Source: Streptomyces alboflavus (GTDB taxonomy: Bacteria; Actinomycetota; Actinomycetes; Streptomycetales; Streptomycetaceae). Taken from it: a stretch of DNA of 64,000 nucleotides. The notes beneath the pieces are model-generated. The model was not told where the DNA came from, ran no database searches, and saw only the letters and a program-made list of their open reading frames with translations. Shown here piece after piece: positions 41,441 through 50,660 of this stretch. Within the stretch, counting starts at the first letter, position 1. Each line of letters begins with the position of its first letter. The position numbers and the translations under genes were made by a program. Where the stretch lies: contig NZ_JNXT01000004.1 of assembly GCF_000716675.1 (NCBI RefSeq), forward strand, positions 186,001 to 250,000. Reading direction: 5' to 3'.

Positions 41441-42457
41441 ATGCCTGACGACTGGAAGCGGCAGATCGACGCGCTGCACAGCGACTTGGTCCGCCGTGAC
41501 GACCCGGCCGCATGGGTCAGCGAGGCCGACGCGGTGGACGCTTCGTACCTGTACCCACAACTGGCCGTGCGCGGGCCGGTCTTCGGGCTCGCCGCCCGGG
41601 AGACCGGCGCCGGGCAACCCTGGCGGCTGCTCGGCGACGTCACCGAGGGCACACCCCAGCAGGCCCGGGACGGCCTCAACTCCCTGCTGTGGTTCAAGGC
41701 GAAGGACGACACCGAGGACCGCGAGCAGCGGCGCGCGCTCCTCGCGGCCGTGACCCGGCTCGAACGCGAACCGGTCAACGAGGTCACCGTGCTCGGCACC
41801 CGCTACCGCATCGTCCGCGGCGACGAGTTCGCCCGCGCCGGCGAGGACGGCCTCGAACCGCCCCGCCCCACCGACCCCGAGCCGGCCGACGCCTCCTGGG
41901 AGGACCGGCCGAGCCCGCCCTCGCAGGACGTGGGCTTCGCCCTCGGCCCCAACAGCACCGAGGGCCTGATGGCGGGGGCGCTGCGCATCGCCCTGCGCGG
42001 CTTCACCTACTCCGGCGGCCACCTCCCCGCCGCCCTCCGCGAGGACTCCGAACGGGCCGCCCGGGACTATCCGGAGGTCGTCCTGCTCCCGGTCAGCTTC
42101 GGCGTCGCGGAACGCCGCGGCGAGCGGTGGCGCCCCCGCGGCGCCCTCATGCCCACCCCGCACGACGCGCGGCGGCTCCTCGTCCACGGCATGACCGAGC
42201 TGTGGCCGATCCTGTACGACTTCGACGCCGCCGAACGCGCCGAATTCCGGAGCGCCGCCGAGGAGTTCAAGTCGGCCGGACGCGCCAACCAGATCGTCGT
42301 GCGCGACCGCTGCTTCCGCATCTGCCGCGTGGAACGCATGGTCAGGGTCGGCAGCGACGGACCCGAGTCGGCACGCCCCTCCGACATGGAGACGACGGAG
42401 CCGATGAAGCTGCACCCGACGATGGATGAGGACGGGGTCATCCACTACGACGACTGA
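41441..42457 (+). CDS. DUF5954-like protein
   Basis: A 338-residue cytoplasmic protein beginning MPDDWKRQIDALHSDLVRRDDPAAW, which I associate with the Streptomyces family DUF5954 of unknown function. It contains GTRYRIVRGDEFARAGEDGLEPPRPTD near residue 120 and a related VVRDRCFRICRVERMVRVGSDGPE near 290, suggesting two copies of one fold. No catalytic motif, signal peptide or membrane segment is visible. It is followed by a heptanucleotide repeat. Confidence 0.68.
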   Translation: MPDDWKRQIDALHSDLVRRDDPAAWVSEADAVDASYLYPQLAVRGPVFGLAARETGAGQPWRLLGDVTEGTPQQARDGLNSLLWFKAKDDTEDREQRRALLAAVTRLEREPVNEVTVLGTRYRIVRGDEFARAGEDGLEPPRPTDPEPADASWEDRPSPPSQDVGFALGPNSTEGLMAGALRIALRGFTYSGGHLPAALREDSERAARDYPEVVLLPVSFGVAERRGERWRPRGALMPTPHDARRLLVHGMTELWPILYDFDAAERAEFRSAAEEFKSAGRANQIVVRDRCFRICRVERMVRVGSDGPESARPSDMETTEPMKLHPTMDEDGVIHYDD

Positions 42458-42480
42458 GGGCAGACGCGACAGGCAGACAA

Positions 42481-42522
42481 CAGACAGCAGACAGCAGACA
42501 GCAGACAGCAGACAGCAGACAG
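42481..42522. repeat. Heptanucleotide repeat (CAGACAG), six exact copies
   Basis: Six perfect copies of CAGACAG, with a degenerate copy before it, 24 bp after the DUF5954 stop. It is much lower in GC than its surroundings. The remaining gap to the thioesterase (42523-42722) holds no gene that I can see. Confidence 0.92.
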
Positions 42523-42722
42523 CCAAGGAAATCTGTCAGCAGTCGGCGTTCGCCGTCCGGGCGACCGGACATGTGTGTGTACGAGGCACCGGTGCGGGGT
42601 AGCGGTTCGGGCGTCGCCCGAGCCGCTGCCCCGGGTTGCGGCGCTTGCCCCGCTTCTGGTTCCGTCGCGCGGGCAACCACTTGAACCGCGGCCCGACCGC
42701 CTAGCTGCTCGACGGAGTGCTG

Positions 42723-43517
42723 ATGACCACCGAACCGAATCCCAGCGCCCACCGCCCCGGTGTCGACTCGGCCGCTCCCACGCCCCGCTGGCTGCGCCGC
42801 ACCCAGCCGCGCCCCGGCGCCCGCACCACCCTGGTGTGCTTCCCGCACGCGGGCGGCACCGCCTCCTCCTTCGCGCCGTGGGCGCGGCTCCTCCCGCTGG
42901 ACGTGGAGCTGGTCGCGGTGCAGTACCCGGGGCGTCAGGACCGGCTCGCGGAGCGTCCGATCGCCACCATGACGGAGCTGGCCGACGCGGTCACCGAAGC
43001 CCTGCGGGCCGGTGTGCGCCCCGATCGCGAGCTGGTCTTCTTCGGTCACAGCATGGGCGCCGCGCTGGCCTGGGAGACGGCGCTGCGCCTGGAGGCGGGC
43101 CCGGGTCCTGCGCCCCGGCAGGTCTTCGTGTCCGGTCGCCAGGGTCCGCGCCGCCAGCGCCCCGGGACGGTGCACCTGCTGCCGGAGGAGCGGCTCGTCG
43201 ATGAGATCAAGCAGCTCGGCGGCACCGACCCGCAGCTCCTCGACGACCCGGACATGCGCGAGATCGTGCTGCCCGCGATACGCGCCGACTACCGCCTGAT
43301 CGAGACGTACCGCCCTGACCTGACGGCCCGGCTGCGCTGCCCCATCGGCGTGTTCACGGGCGACCAGGACACCGAGGTGTCGCCGGAGGACGTGGAGGCG
43401 TGGCGGGACGCGGGCAGCGGTGACTTCTCCGCACTGGTGCTGCCCGGCGACCACTTCTACCTGACCGACCAGGCGGAGCGCGTCATCTCCTCGATGTTCG
43501 CGAGCCGGACCGTCTGA
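42723..43517 (+). CDS. Type II thioesterase
   Basis: A 264-residue alpha/beta hydrolase of the thioesterase II family: CFPHAGGTASSFAPWARLLP near residue 39, nucleophile S110 in FFGHSMGAALAWE, an Asp in FTGDQDTEVSPEDV and the His in LPGDHFYLTDQ. Such enzymes release wrong acyl groups from carrier proteins of NRPS or PKS assembly lines. No NRPS, PKS or carrier protein gene lies in the window, so it must serve a cluster elsewhere or a different role. GGAG 5 nt before ATG 42723 fixes the start. Confidence 0.9.
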   Translation: MTTEPNPSAHRPGVDSAAPTPRWLRRTQPRPGARTTLVCFPHAGGTASSFAPWARLLPLDVELVAVQYPGRQDRLAERPIATMTELADAVTEALRAGVRPDRELVFFGHSMGAALAWETALRLEAGPGPAPRQVFVSGRQGPRRQRPGTVHLLPEERLVDEIKQLGGTDPQLLDDPDMREIVLPAIRADYRLIETYRPDLTARLRCPIGVFTGDQDTEVSPEDVEAWRDAGSGDFSALVLPGDHFYLTDQAERVISSMFASRTV

Positions 43518-43557
43518 GGCCGGCGCGGCGCCCCGGGACGGCTTCGGCCCGGCTGCG

Positions 43558-44433
43558 TCAGCCCGCGAAGGCCGTCCCCGGCAGCCCTTGGCCCGCGCCC
43601 CGGACGACGAGGACCGAGCCCGCCATCGGGTGCGGCCGTTCCTGGCCGGTCCGGGCCGTCGTGACGTACAGGTCACGCAGGTCCGGGCCGCCGAACGCAC
43701 ACGCGGTGGGGCGCGCCACGGGAAGCCGCAGGACGCGGTCCAACGTGCCGTCCGGGGTGTAGCGCCGCACCTGCCCGCCGTCCCAGAGCGCCACCCACAC
43801 ACAGCCGTCGACGTCCACGGCGAGGCCGTCCGGGAAGCCGTCCGCGTCCGCGATAGCCACGAACTCCCGTCGTTCCACGGGGTGTTGCCCGTCCATGCGG
43901 CACACGTCGATCCGTCGCGTGGGGCTGTCCACGTAGTACAGGAGGGTGCCGTCGGGGCTCCAGCCGGTGCCGTTGCTCACGGCCACGCCGGGGAAGACCT
44001 CGGTCGCCGTGCCGTCCGCGGTGACGCGGGTGAGGGCGCCGCCGCCGGGTGCCTCGTCGTAGCGCATGGTGCCCGCCCACAGCGCGCCGTCGGGGGCGAC
44101 GGCGGCGTCGTTGCCGCGGCGTCCGGCGACCGGGTCGCGCACCAGCCAGGAGAAGGCGCCGTCGGGGCCGTAGAGCCCGATGCCGTCGCGGAGGTTGACG
44201 ACGAGGCCGCCGCCCGCGCGCGGTTTGGCCGCGCCGACGTGCTGTTCCGTGGCGAGCACCGTGCGGTGGCCGCTCGCCGGGTCGTAGGTGTGGACACGGG
44301 AGTTGAGGATGTCCACCCAGATCAGGCGGCCGGTGGCCGGGTCCCAGGTGGGGCCCTCGCCCAGTTCGGCCCACTCGCGCACCGCGACCTCGACGACCGG
44401 CTTCCCGTCCGTCACCGTCTCACTCTTCGCCAC
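43558..44433 (-). CDS. SMP-30/gluconolactonase-family protein
   Basis: A 291-residue six-bladed beta-propeller of the SMP-30/regucalcin family: WAELGEGPTWDPATGRLIWVDI (metal-binding Glu), RRGNDAAVAPDGALWAGTM, NGTGWSPDGTLLYYVDS (metal Asn/Asp) and DGFPDGLAVDVDGCVWVA. These are Ca2+ or Zn2+ lactonases acting on sugar lactones. GTG 44433 is chosen at the start of recognisable sequence. An in-frame ATG at 44616 would add 61 low-complexity residues and has no ribosome site. It is apparently monocistronic. Confidence 0.88.
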   Translation of the reverse strand: MAKSETVTDGKPVVEVAVREWAELGEGPTWDPATGRLIWVDILNSRVHTYDPASGHRTVLATEQHVGAAKPRAGGGLVVNLRDGIGLYGPDGAFSWLVRDPVAGRRGNDAAVAPDGALWAGTMRYDEAPGGGALTRVTADGTATEVFPGVAVSNGTGWSPDGTLLYYVDSPTRRIDVCRMDGQHPVERREFVAIADADGFPDGLAVDVDGCVWVALWDGGQVRRYTPDGTLDRVLRLPVARPTACAFGGPDLRDLYVTTARTGQERPHPMAGSVLVVRGAGQGLPGTAFAG

Positions 44434-45196
44434 CGCTCCGCCTCTCGTCAGGGGCTCGTCCCCGCCCGGCCCGCTTGTCCCCCGCCCGTCCCGCTTGTCC
44501 CTGCCCGCCCCCGCACCCCGGCCCGTCCAAGCCGTCCGCCCCGTCGACGGCAGGTACGCGGGCACGCCGAAGGCCCGCTCGGCGTGCGAACTCGTGGCGA
44601 TCTCGGCCTCGTTCATCGATGGTGCGTCGATGAGGGCGGCATCGGCACGGTACTGGGCGCCGTCGTCGTCGGCCAGAGGTCCGGCGTGCGCGACGACGGC
44701 AGGTCAGGTGTCGGTGGCGGCACCGACTACGGGCAGGTCGCCGCAGCGGTGGTCCTGCTCGTGGCGGTCGGGGTCGGTGTGCTCGGGGCACGGAGGGCGG
44801 GGCGGTGGGACCCCGTCCGGTGGGCGGGGCCCACGCGGCGTATCAGCGTCCGCGTGGTCGGTGCGCCCCGCCTGACACGCGGCGGTGTGGCCGTCGGCGC
44901 GCACGCGCGGGCCGACGCGAAGTGGCCGGCCACTGCCGGACAGATGCATTCCACCCGGCCGCAGTACGGGCAGACAGGAACCATGGTTGTCATGCGCGTC
45001 AATATGCCCTGTCGAAGTCAAGATTCCGTTAGAACCAGGTGAGTATCGGCTAGGTCGGCGTGGCCATTGCCTCTTTGGTGCACGAAGCGCTCTGTGACCT
45101 GCGACTGCGGGGCCGATCGTTCGCCCGGAGCGCAACTCACGCCGTGCTGCCGCCCTTCTCCGTAGGGTGATCATGTGGTGAACATTGGGAGATCAT
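44434..45196. other. Long region without a confident gene
   Basis: About 760 bp. Two weak coding candidates overlap on opposite strands and share the same wobble positions, so codon bias cannot separate them. A minus-strand frame near 44727-45002 starts with a four-cysteine, zinc-knuckle-like stretch (VCPYCGRVECIC) and then becomes Arg/Pro/Thr-rich. A plus-strand frame near 44715-45042 has one hydrophobic segment (VAAAVVLLVAVGVGVLG). Near the right end the 10-mer GATCATGTGG occurs at 45169-45178 and 45191-45200, the second reading into the next gene's start. Confidence 0.4.
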
Positions 45197-45640
45197 GTGG
45201 CTGAGACATGGAGCGAGACCGCCGATGGTGTGCTGCGGCTGCCCTCGGGCCGGCTCGTGCGCGGCCGGGGGCTCCGCCGCCCGCTGCCCGCAGGGCCCGA
45301 GCCGATGTTCGCCGTCCACCTCCAGGGCAAGCAGCCGCCCGAGGTGCCGTGGGACGCGCGCTGGCTGCGCTGGCCGGACTTCTGGCTGCCCACGGACCGG
45401 CTCGCGGCGCGCCAACTCCTCGGCGAGGCCTGGGCCCGCGCCGCCACGGAGCGCGTGGAGATCGCCTGCGGCGGCGGGTTCGGCCGCACCGGCACGGCGC
45501 TCGCCTGCCTGGCCGTGCTCGACGGCGTCCCGGCCGGGGAGGCCGTCGCCTATGTGCGCGCCCACTATCACCGCCGGGCCGTCGAGACGCCCTGGCAGCG
45601 GCGCTACGTAAGGGACTTCGGGACTGCCGACGCCGGCTGA
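45197..45640 (+). CDS. Atypical protein-tyrosine-phosphatase-like protein
   Basis: A 147-residue protein with a CX5R phosphatase loop, CGGGFGRTG (C91, R97), followed by TALACLAVLDGVPAGEAVAYVRAHYHRRAVETPWQ, as in cysteine phosphatases. The residue before the catalytic Cys is Ala rather than the usual His, and the N-terminal part (SGRLVRGRGLRRPLPAGPEP) is unlike the two other phosphatases in this window. GTG 45197 has GGGAG 5 nt upstream. Activity on phosphoproteins is likely but unproven. Confidence 0.78.
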   Translation: MAETWSETADGVLRLPSGRLVRGRGLRRPLPAGPEPMFAVHLQGKQPPEVPWDARWLRWPDFWLPTDRLAARQLLGEAWARAATERVEIACGGGFGRTGTALACLAVLDGVPAGEAVAYVRAHYHRRAVETPWQRRYVRDFGTADAG

Positions 45641-45663
45641 CGCGCGGCCGGGGCGCCCCGCCG

Positions 45664-46233
45664 TCAGTGGTTCAGGGCGGCGAGCGTGGCGTGCAGGTCG
45701 GTGTCGCGGGGGCTGTTGTGCGGCAGCCTGGCCAGCACGGCGGCGAGGCCGCAGGTGTCCGTGACCGCAGAGAAGACCAGGCCACCGGCGACGGCCGCGG
45801 ACAGCCACAGGGCGTAGGGCCACAGCAGCCCGAGGGCCAGTCCCGTCAGGACCAGCGACCCCGCGGCCAGCCGGACTTGGCGCTCCATGGCCCACGCGGC
45901 ACGGGCCGTGCCCTCGGTGCGCTCCACGTCGTATCCGTGCCCGGTCCAGCCGGTGGTGCCGCCGGTGAGGGTCGTGGCGGGGACGCCGTTCTCGGCCAGG
46001 GTCGCGCAGGCCCGGGCGGAGCGGTTGCCGGAGGCGCACACCATGAGGAGTTCCCCGCGTGCCGCCGCGGCCTTCAGGGCGGGCAGGGCTTCGGTGAGGC
46101 GTTCCAGGGGGATGTTGTGGGCGCCCGGGAGGTGCCCGGAGGCGAATTCAGCGGGGGTGCGGACGTCGACGACGGCCAGCTCGTCCAGGCGGTGGTGGGC
46201 CTCGACGGCGGTGAGCGCGGTGGGGGACGGCAC
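45664..46233 (-). CDS. Rhodanese with C-terminal DUF2892 membrane segment
   Basis: A 189-residue protein: a single rhodanese domain (residues 1-110) with active Cys in LMVCASGNRSAR, followed by two hydrophobic helices of DUF2892 (LVLTGLALGLLWPYALWLSAAVAGGLVFSAV), the layout of YgaP-type membrane rhodaneses. It transfers sulfane sulfur at the membrane. GTG 46233 is preferred because AAGGGA stands just before it; ATG 46248 is the alternative. It is divergent from the CstR-type repressor with an operator between them and belongs to the persulfide-detoxification set. Confidence 0.87.
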   Translation of the reverse strand: MPSPTALTAVEAHHRLDELAVVDVRTPAEFASGHLPGAHNIPLERLTEALPALKAAAARGELLMVCASGNRSARACATLAENGVPATTLTGGTTGWTGHGYDVERTEGTARAAWAMERQVRLAAGSLVLTGLALGLLWPYALWLSAAVAGGLVFSAVTDTCGLAAVLARLPHNSPRDTDLHATLAALNH

Positions 46234-46295
46234 GGAAGTTCCCTTCATCGGATGCTTGGAGGATGCCTTCGTTGATGCGTGCACCACTCCCGTAC

Positions 46296-46314
46296 GGTAC
46301 CCATAGGGGTATCC
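46296..46314. promoter_or_regulatory. CstR/CsoR-type operator 1
   Basis: GGTACCCATAGGGGTATCC: TACCC-N4-GGGTA inverted repeat between the divergent rhodanese (start 46233) and cstR-like (start 46330) genes. It matches the A/T-ACCC-N4-GGGT-A/T pattern of CsoR/CstR-family operators and recurs twice near 49.2 kb. Confidence 0.78.
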
Positions 46315-46326
46315 AGATCGGAGTGA

Positions 46327-46611
<285 letters not shown>

Positions 46612-46631
46612 GACGGCTTCCACGGCCCCCT

Positions 46632-47675
46632 TCACCCCCGGCCCGCGCTCTGGACGACCGCGTCCACCGCCATCGCGGCGGCCACCACGAGCAGCGCGAC
46701 CGCGAAGGTGCGCCGCAGCGCGGCCCCGGTGAGCCTGGCGGCGAGCCGTTTGCCGTCCCAGGCGCCGAGGACCGCCGCGCCGGTGAAGGGCGCGACCACC
46801 GCCCAGTCGAGGCCGGTCGTCGTACTGCCGCGGGTGATCAGCGAGGCAAGGGAGTTCACGGCGATGACCAGCAGGCTGGTCCCGGTGGCGGCCCGCATCT
46901 CGAAGGCGAGGACGGTGACGAGGGCCGGTACGACGAGGAATCCGCCGCCGACGCCGAGCAGCCCGGTGAGCGCCCCGAGCCCGGCACCGGCACCGGCGGC
47001 CCGCCCGGGCCGCGCGGCGCGGGCTCCCGTACGGCTGTCGAGACCTGCCCTGCCGCCACGGTCCCCACTGCCGCCCGCGCGCCGCGCCCCGCCGTCCGGG
47101 GCGCCTGCGTCCACGCCCTCCGGGCGACCGGCGCGGCCCGCCCCGGCCTCGCGCCCCGGGCCGCCCTCGCGCACGGCGCCGCCCACATCCTCCGGGCCGC
47201 CCGCGAGGCCCGCGCCTCCCCCACATCCCGCACCGCCCACGCGCCCCGGGCCGCCCTCACCCACGGCTTCGTCCACGGACTCCGGGCCGCCCTCGCGCCC
47301 CGCCCCGTCACCGCGCCCCCCGACCCTCACCATCAACACCCCCGCGACCCCCGCGACCCCGGCGAACGCCGCCGTCAACACCGCCTGCGGCAGCCTGCCC
47401 GCCGCCGCCCCGGCCCCGGCCGCGGGCAGGATTCCGGTCGCCGCGAACAGCGTGCCCGAGCGCCAGCGCACCTGCCCCGAGCGGGCGTGGGCGTACAGGG
47501 CCGTGGCCGAGGTGACGGCGACGATGAGCAGGCTCGCGGTGGTGGCGGCGGCCGGGGTGAAGCCGAGGAGGTAGATGAGCGCGGGGACGGCGAGCATGCT
47601 GCCGCCGCCGCCGAGCGCGCCGAGGGCGAGGCCGACCACGGCCCCGGCGACCAGGGCAAGGACGAGCGTGCTCAC
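46632..47675 (-). CDS. TauE/SafE-family sulfite exporter with long central insertion
   Basis: A 347-residue membrane protein of the TauE/SafE family, two halves of about four helices (N-half STLVLALVAGAVVGLALGALGGGGSMLAVPALIYLLG; C-half GLGALTGLLGVGGGFLVVPALV). It should export sulfite or another sulfur oxyanion made by the neighbouring persulfide dioxygenase. Between the halves lies an unusual 110-residue Gly/Ala/Arg/Glu-rich insertion (about 118-225) with two degenerate 30-residue repeats (GGPESVDEAV, GGPEDVGGAV), predicted cytoplasmic. GTG 47675 overlaps the upstream stop by 4 nt (GTGA): coupled translation. Confidence 0.85.
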   Translation of the reverse strand: MSTLVLALVAGAVVGLALGALGGGGSMLAVPALIYLLGFTPAAATTASLLIVAVTSATALYAHARSGQVRWRSGTLFAATGILPAAGAGAAAGRLPQAVLTAAFAGVAGVAGVLMVRVGGRGDGAGREGGPESVDEAVGEGGPGRVGGAGCGGGAGLAGGPEDVGGAVREGGPGREAGAGRAGRPEGVDAGAPDGGARRAGGSGDRGGRAGLDSRTGARAARPGRAAGAGAGLGALTGLLGVGGGFLVVPALVTVLAFEMRAATGTSLLVIAVNSLASLITRGSTTTGLDWAVVAPFTGAAVLGAWDGKRLAARLTGAALRRTFAVALLVVAAAMAVDAVVQSAGRG

Positions 47676-49195
47676 GCGCGGCCGCAGGTGTGGCCGGCGT
47701 GGACGGGCAGTCCGGCCCGGGCCAGCGCGTCCGCGTCGAACCCGTCGTCGACCACGACGACCGCGCGCCCGGCGGCGGCGAGGAGCGACGCCCCGATCGC
47801 CGCGCGCATCCCGCTGCCGCAGTGCACCCACACCTCACCGTCCGGCACCTCGCCGTGGCGGCCGTGGAGTTCGTGCAGCGGCACGTGCGCGGAGCCCTCG
47901 ATGTGCGCGCCCGCGCGTTCCGAGGCGCGGCGCACGTCGAGGACCACCACGTCGTCCCGTTCCTTGCGGGCCTCGGCCAGGTCGGCGAACGTGGCCAGGG
48001 GGAAGGAGCCGAGGCGCTCCCCCGCCCGCACCCAGCGCCCGGGGTCGCCCGTCGCGGCCGCCGCCGGACGGTCGATGCCCACGCGCACCAACTCCCGCTG
48101 GGCGTCGGCAAGGCGGCGGGGCGAGTCGGCGAGCAGCGTGACCGGGGTGCCCCACGGGATCAGCCACGCCAGATACGTGGCGAGCTTGCCCTCGGCCTCG
48201 AAGTTGAAGGACCCGACGACGTGCCCGGCGGCGAACGCCACCCGGCCGCGCAGGTCGACCACCCACTCCCCGGCGGCGAGGCGCGCGGCGATCTCGGCGG
48301 CGTCGGCGGGTGCGGGCGGGGTCAGGTCGACGGGCGCGGGCCCCGCCGCGTTGGCCGGACCCATGTGGGCGTAGTACGCGGGCACGTCGTCGAGCCCGGC
48401 GAGCAGCTCGGCGACGAACGTGTCCTCGTCCTGGGTGAGGGCCGTGTTGGCCGTCCGCTCCGCGCCGATGGTGGTCGCGTCCCCCTCGGACCGGGTGGCC
48501 GAGCAGAAGCTGCCGAAGCCGTGCGTGGGCAGCACGCGCACCGCGTCGTCCAGCTCCTCGGCGAGCCGGTGCGCCGAGGCGTGCTGGGCGCGGGCCAGTG
48601 GCTCGGTGAGGCGCGGCTCGACCAGGTCGGGGCGGCCCACGGTGCCGATGAGCAGGGATCCGCCGGTGAACGCGGCCGTGGCGCAGCCGCCGACCGTCAG
48701 GACGTACGACAGGTGGTGGGGGGTGTGACCCGGCGTGGCGACCGCGCGCAGCGCCACGGCCGCGTCCGCCCGGGACGCCCCGCGCGCCTCCTCCGCCCCG
48801 GAGGCACCGGACGCACCCGACGCACCCGACGCACCCGACGCACCCGACGCACCCGACGCACCGGACGCACCGGACGCACCGGCCGAGCCACCCGCCTCGT
48901 CCACGCACACCACGTCGCCGTCCGCGACCGGCGTGTGCGGGAACGACACGGAGGCACCGGCGGGCACCAGGTACCGCGCCCCCGTCACACGAGCCAGCTC
49001 CCACCCGCCGCTCACGTAGTCGTTGTGGATGTGTGTCTCCGCGACGTACGCGATCCGTACCCCGCGCCGGGCGGCGAGGGCGATGACCCGGTCGATGTCG
49101 CGCGGCGGGTCGACTGCCACGGCGGTGTCCGGGCCTCCCGCCAGATAACTGCGGTTCCCGAGCCCTGCGAGTTCGAGGGTGTCGACGAAGAACAC
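47672..49195 (-). CDS. Persulfide dioxygenase-rhodanese fusion (CstB-like)
   Basis: A 507-residue protein. Residues 1-270 are a metallo-beta-lactamase fold with THIHNDYVSGG (H55, H57, D59) and TPGHTPHHLSY, as in ETHE1-type persulfide dioxygenases. Two rhodanese domains follow: the first lacks the active Cys (TLLADSPRR), the second has it (VWVHCGSGMRAA). CstB-type enzymes turn persulfide into thiosulfate or sulfite. An odd Ser-Gly-Ala repeat (about 104-134) interrupts the MBL domain. GTG 49195 is preferred over GTG 49204 because AAGGAG lies 8 nt before it. It is coupled to the exporter gene downstream; two CstR-type operators lie upstream. Confidence 0.9.
   Translation of the reverse strand: MFFVDTLELAGLGNRSYLAGGPDTAVAVDPPRDIDRVIALAARRGVRIAYVAETHIHNDYVSGGWELARVTGARYLVPAGASVSFPHTPVADGDVVCVDEAGGSAGASGASGASGASGASGASGASGASGASGAEEARGASRADAAVALRAVATPGHTPHHLSYVLTVGGCATAAFTGGSLLIGTVGRPDLVEPRLTEPLARAQHASAHRLAEELDDAVRVLPTHGFGSFCSATRSEGDATTIGAERTANTALTQDEDTFVAELLAGLDDVPAYYAHMGPANAAGPAPVDLTPPAPADAAEIAARLAAGEWVVDLRGRVAFAAGHVVGSFNFEAEGKLATYLAWLIPWGTPVTLLADSPRRLADAQRELVRVGIDRPAAAATGDPGRWVRAGERLGSFPLATFADLAEARKERDDVVVLDVRRASERAGAHIEGSAHVPLHELHGRHGEVPDGEVWVHCGSGMRAAIGASLLAAAGRAVVVVDDGFDADALARAGLPVHAGHTCGRA
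48802..48882. repeat. 9-bp tandem repeat, nine copies, encoding Ser-Gly-Ala in the persulfide dioxygenase
   Basis: Nine units of GCACC(C/G)GAC; the central five are identical (GCACCCGAC). They encode an S-G-A run inserted in a loop of the MBL domain between metal-binding motifs. Frame is kept for any copy number. Confidence 0.92.
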
Positions 49196-49245
49196 GACTG
49201 TCACTCCTTCTCAGCTTCCGACCGTCCGGGTCCGCGCCCGGGAGC

Positions 49246-49297
49246 ATTACCCCCGGGGGTATTCACTCCTTACCTCCCACCATACCCAGGGGGGTAT
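49246..49297. promoter_or_regulatory. CstR/CsoR-type operators 2 and 3
   Basis: TACCCCCGGGGGTA at 49248-49261 is a perfect palindrome, and TACCC-AGGG-GGGTA at 49283-49296 repeats the pattern 35 bp on. Both share TACCC-N4-GGGTA with the site at 46296-46314. They lie between the divergent persulfide dioxygenase (start 49195) and alditol oxidase (start 49397) genes, so the repressor may control both. Confidence 0.78.
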
Positions 49298-49333
49298 TTC
49301 CGACTCCGGGCGGCCCGGCACGATGGCCGGTAA

Positions 49334-50650
<1,317 letters not shown>

Positions 50651-50660
50651 GCGGCGGCCG

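Noticed and set aside
44434..44616. ATG 44616 as the start of the SMP-30 protein
   Set aside because: No Shine-Dalgarno, and the added 61 residues are Gly/Arg-rich and not part of the propeller.
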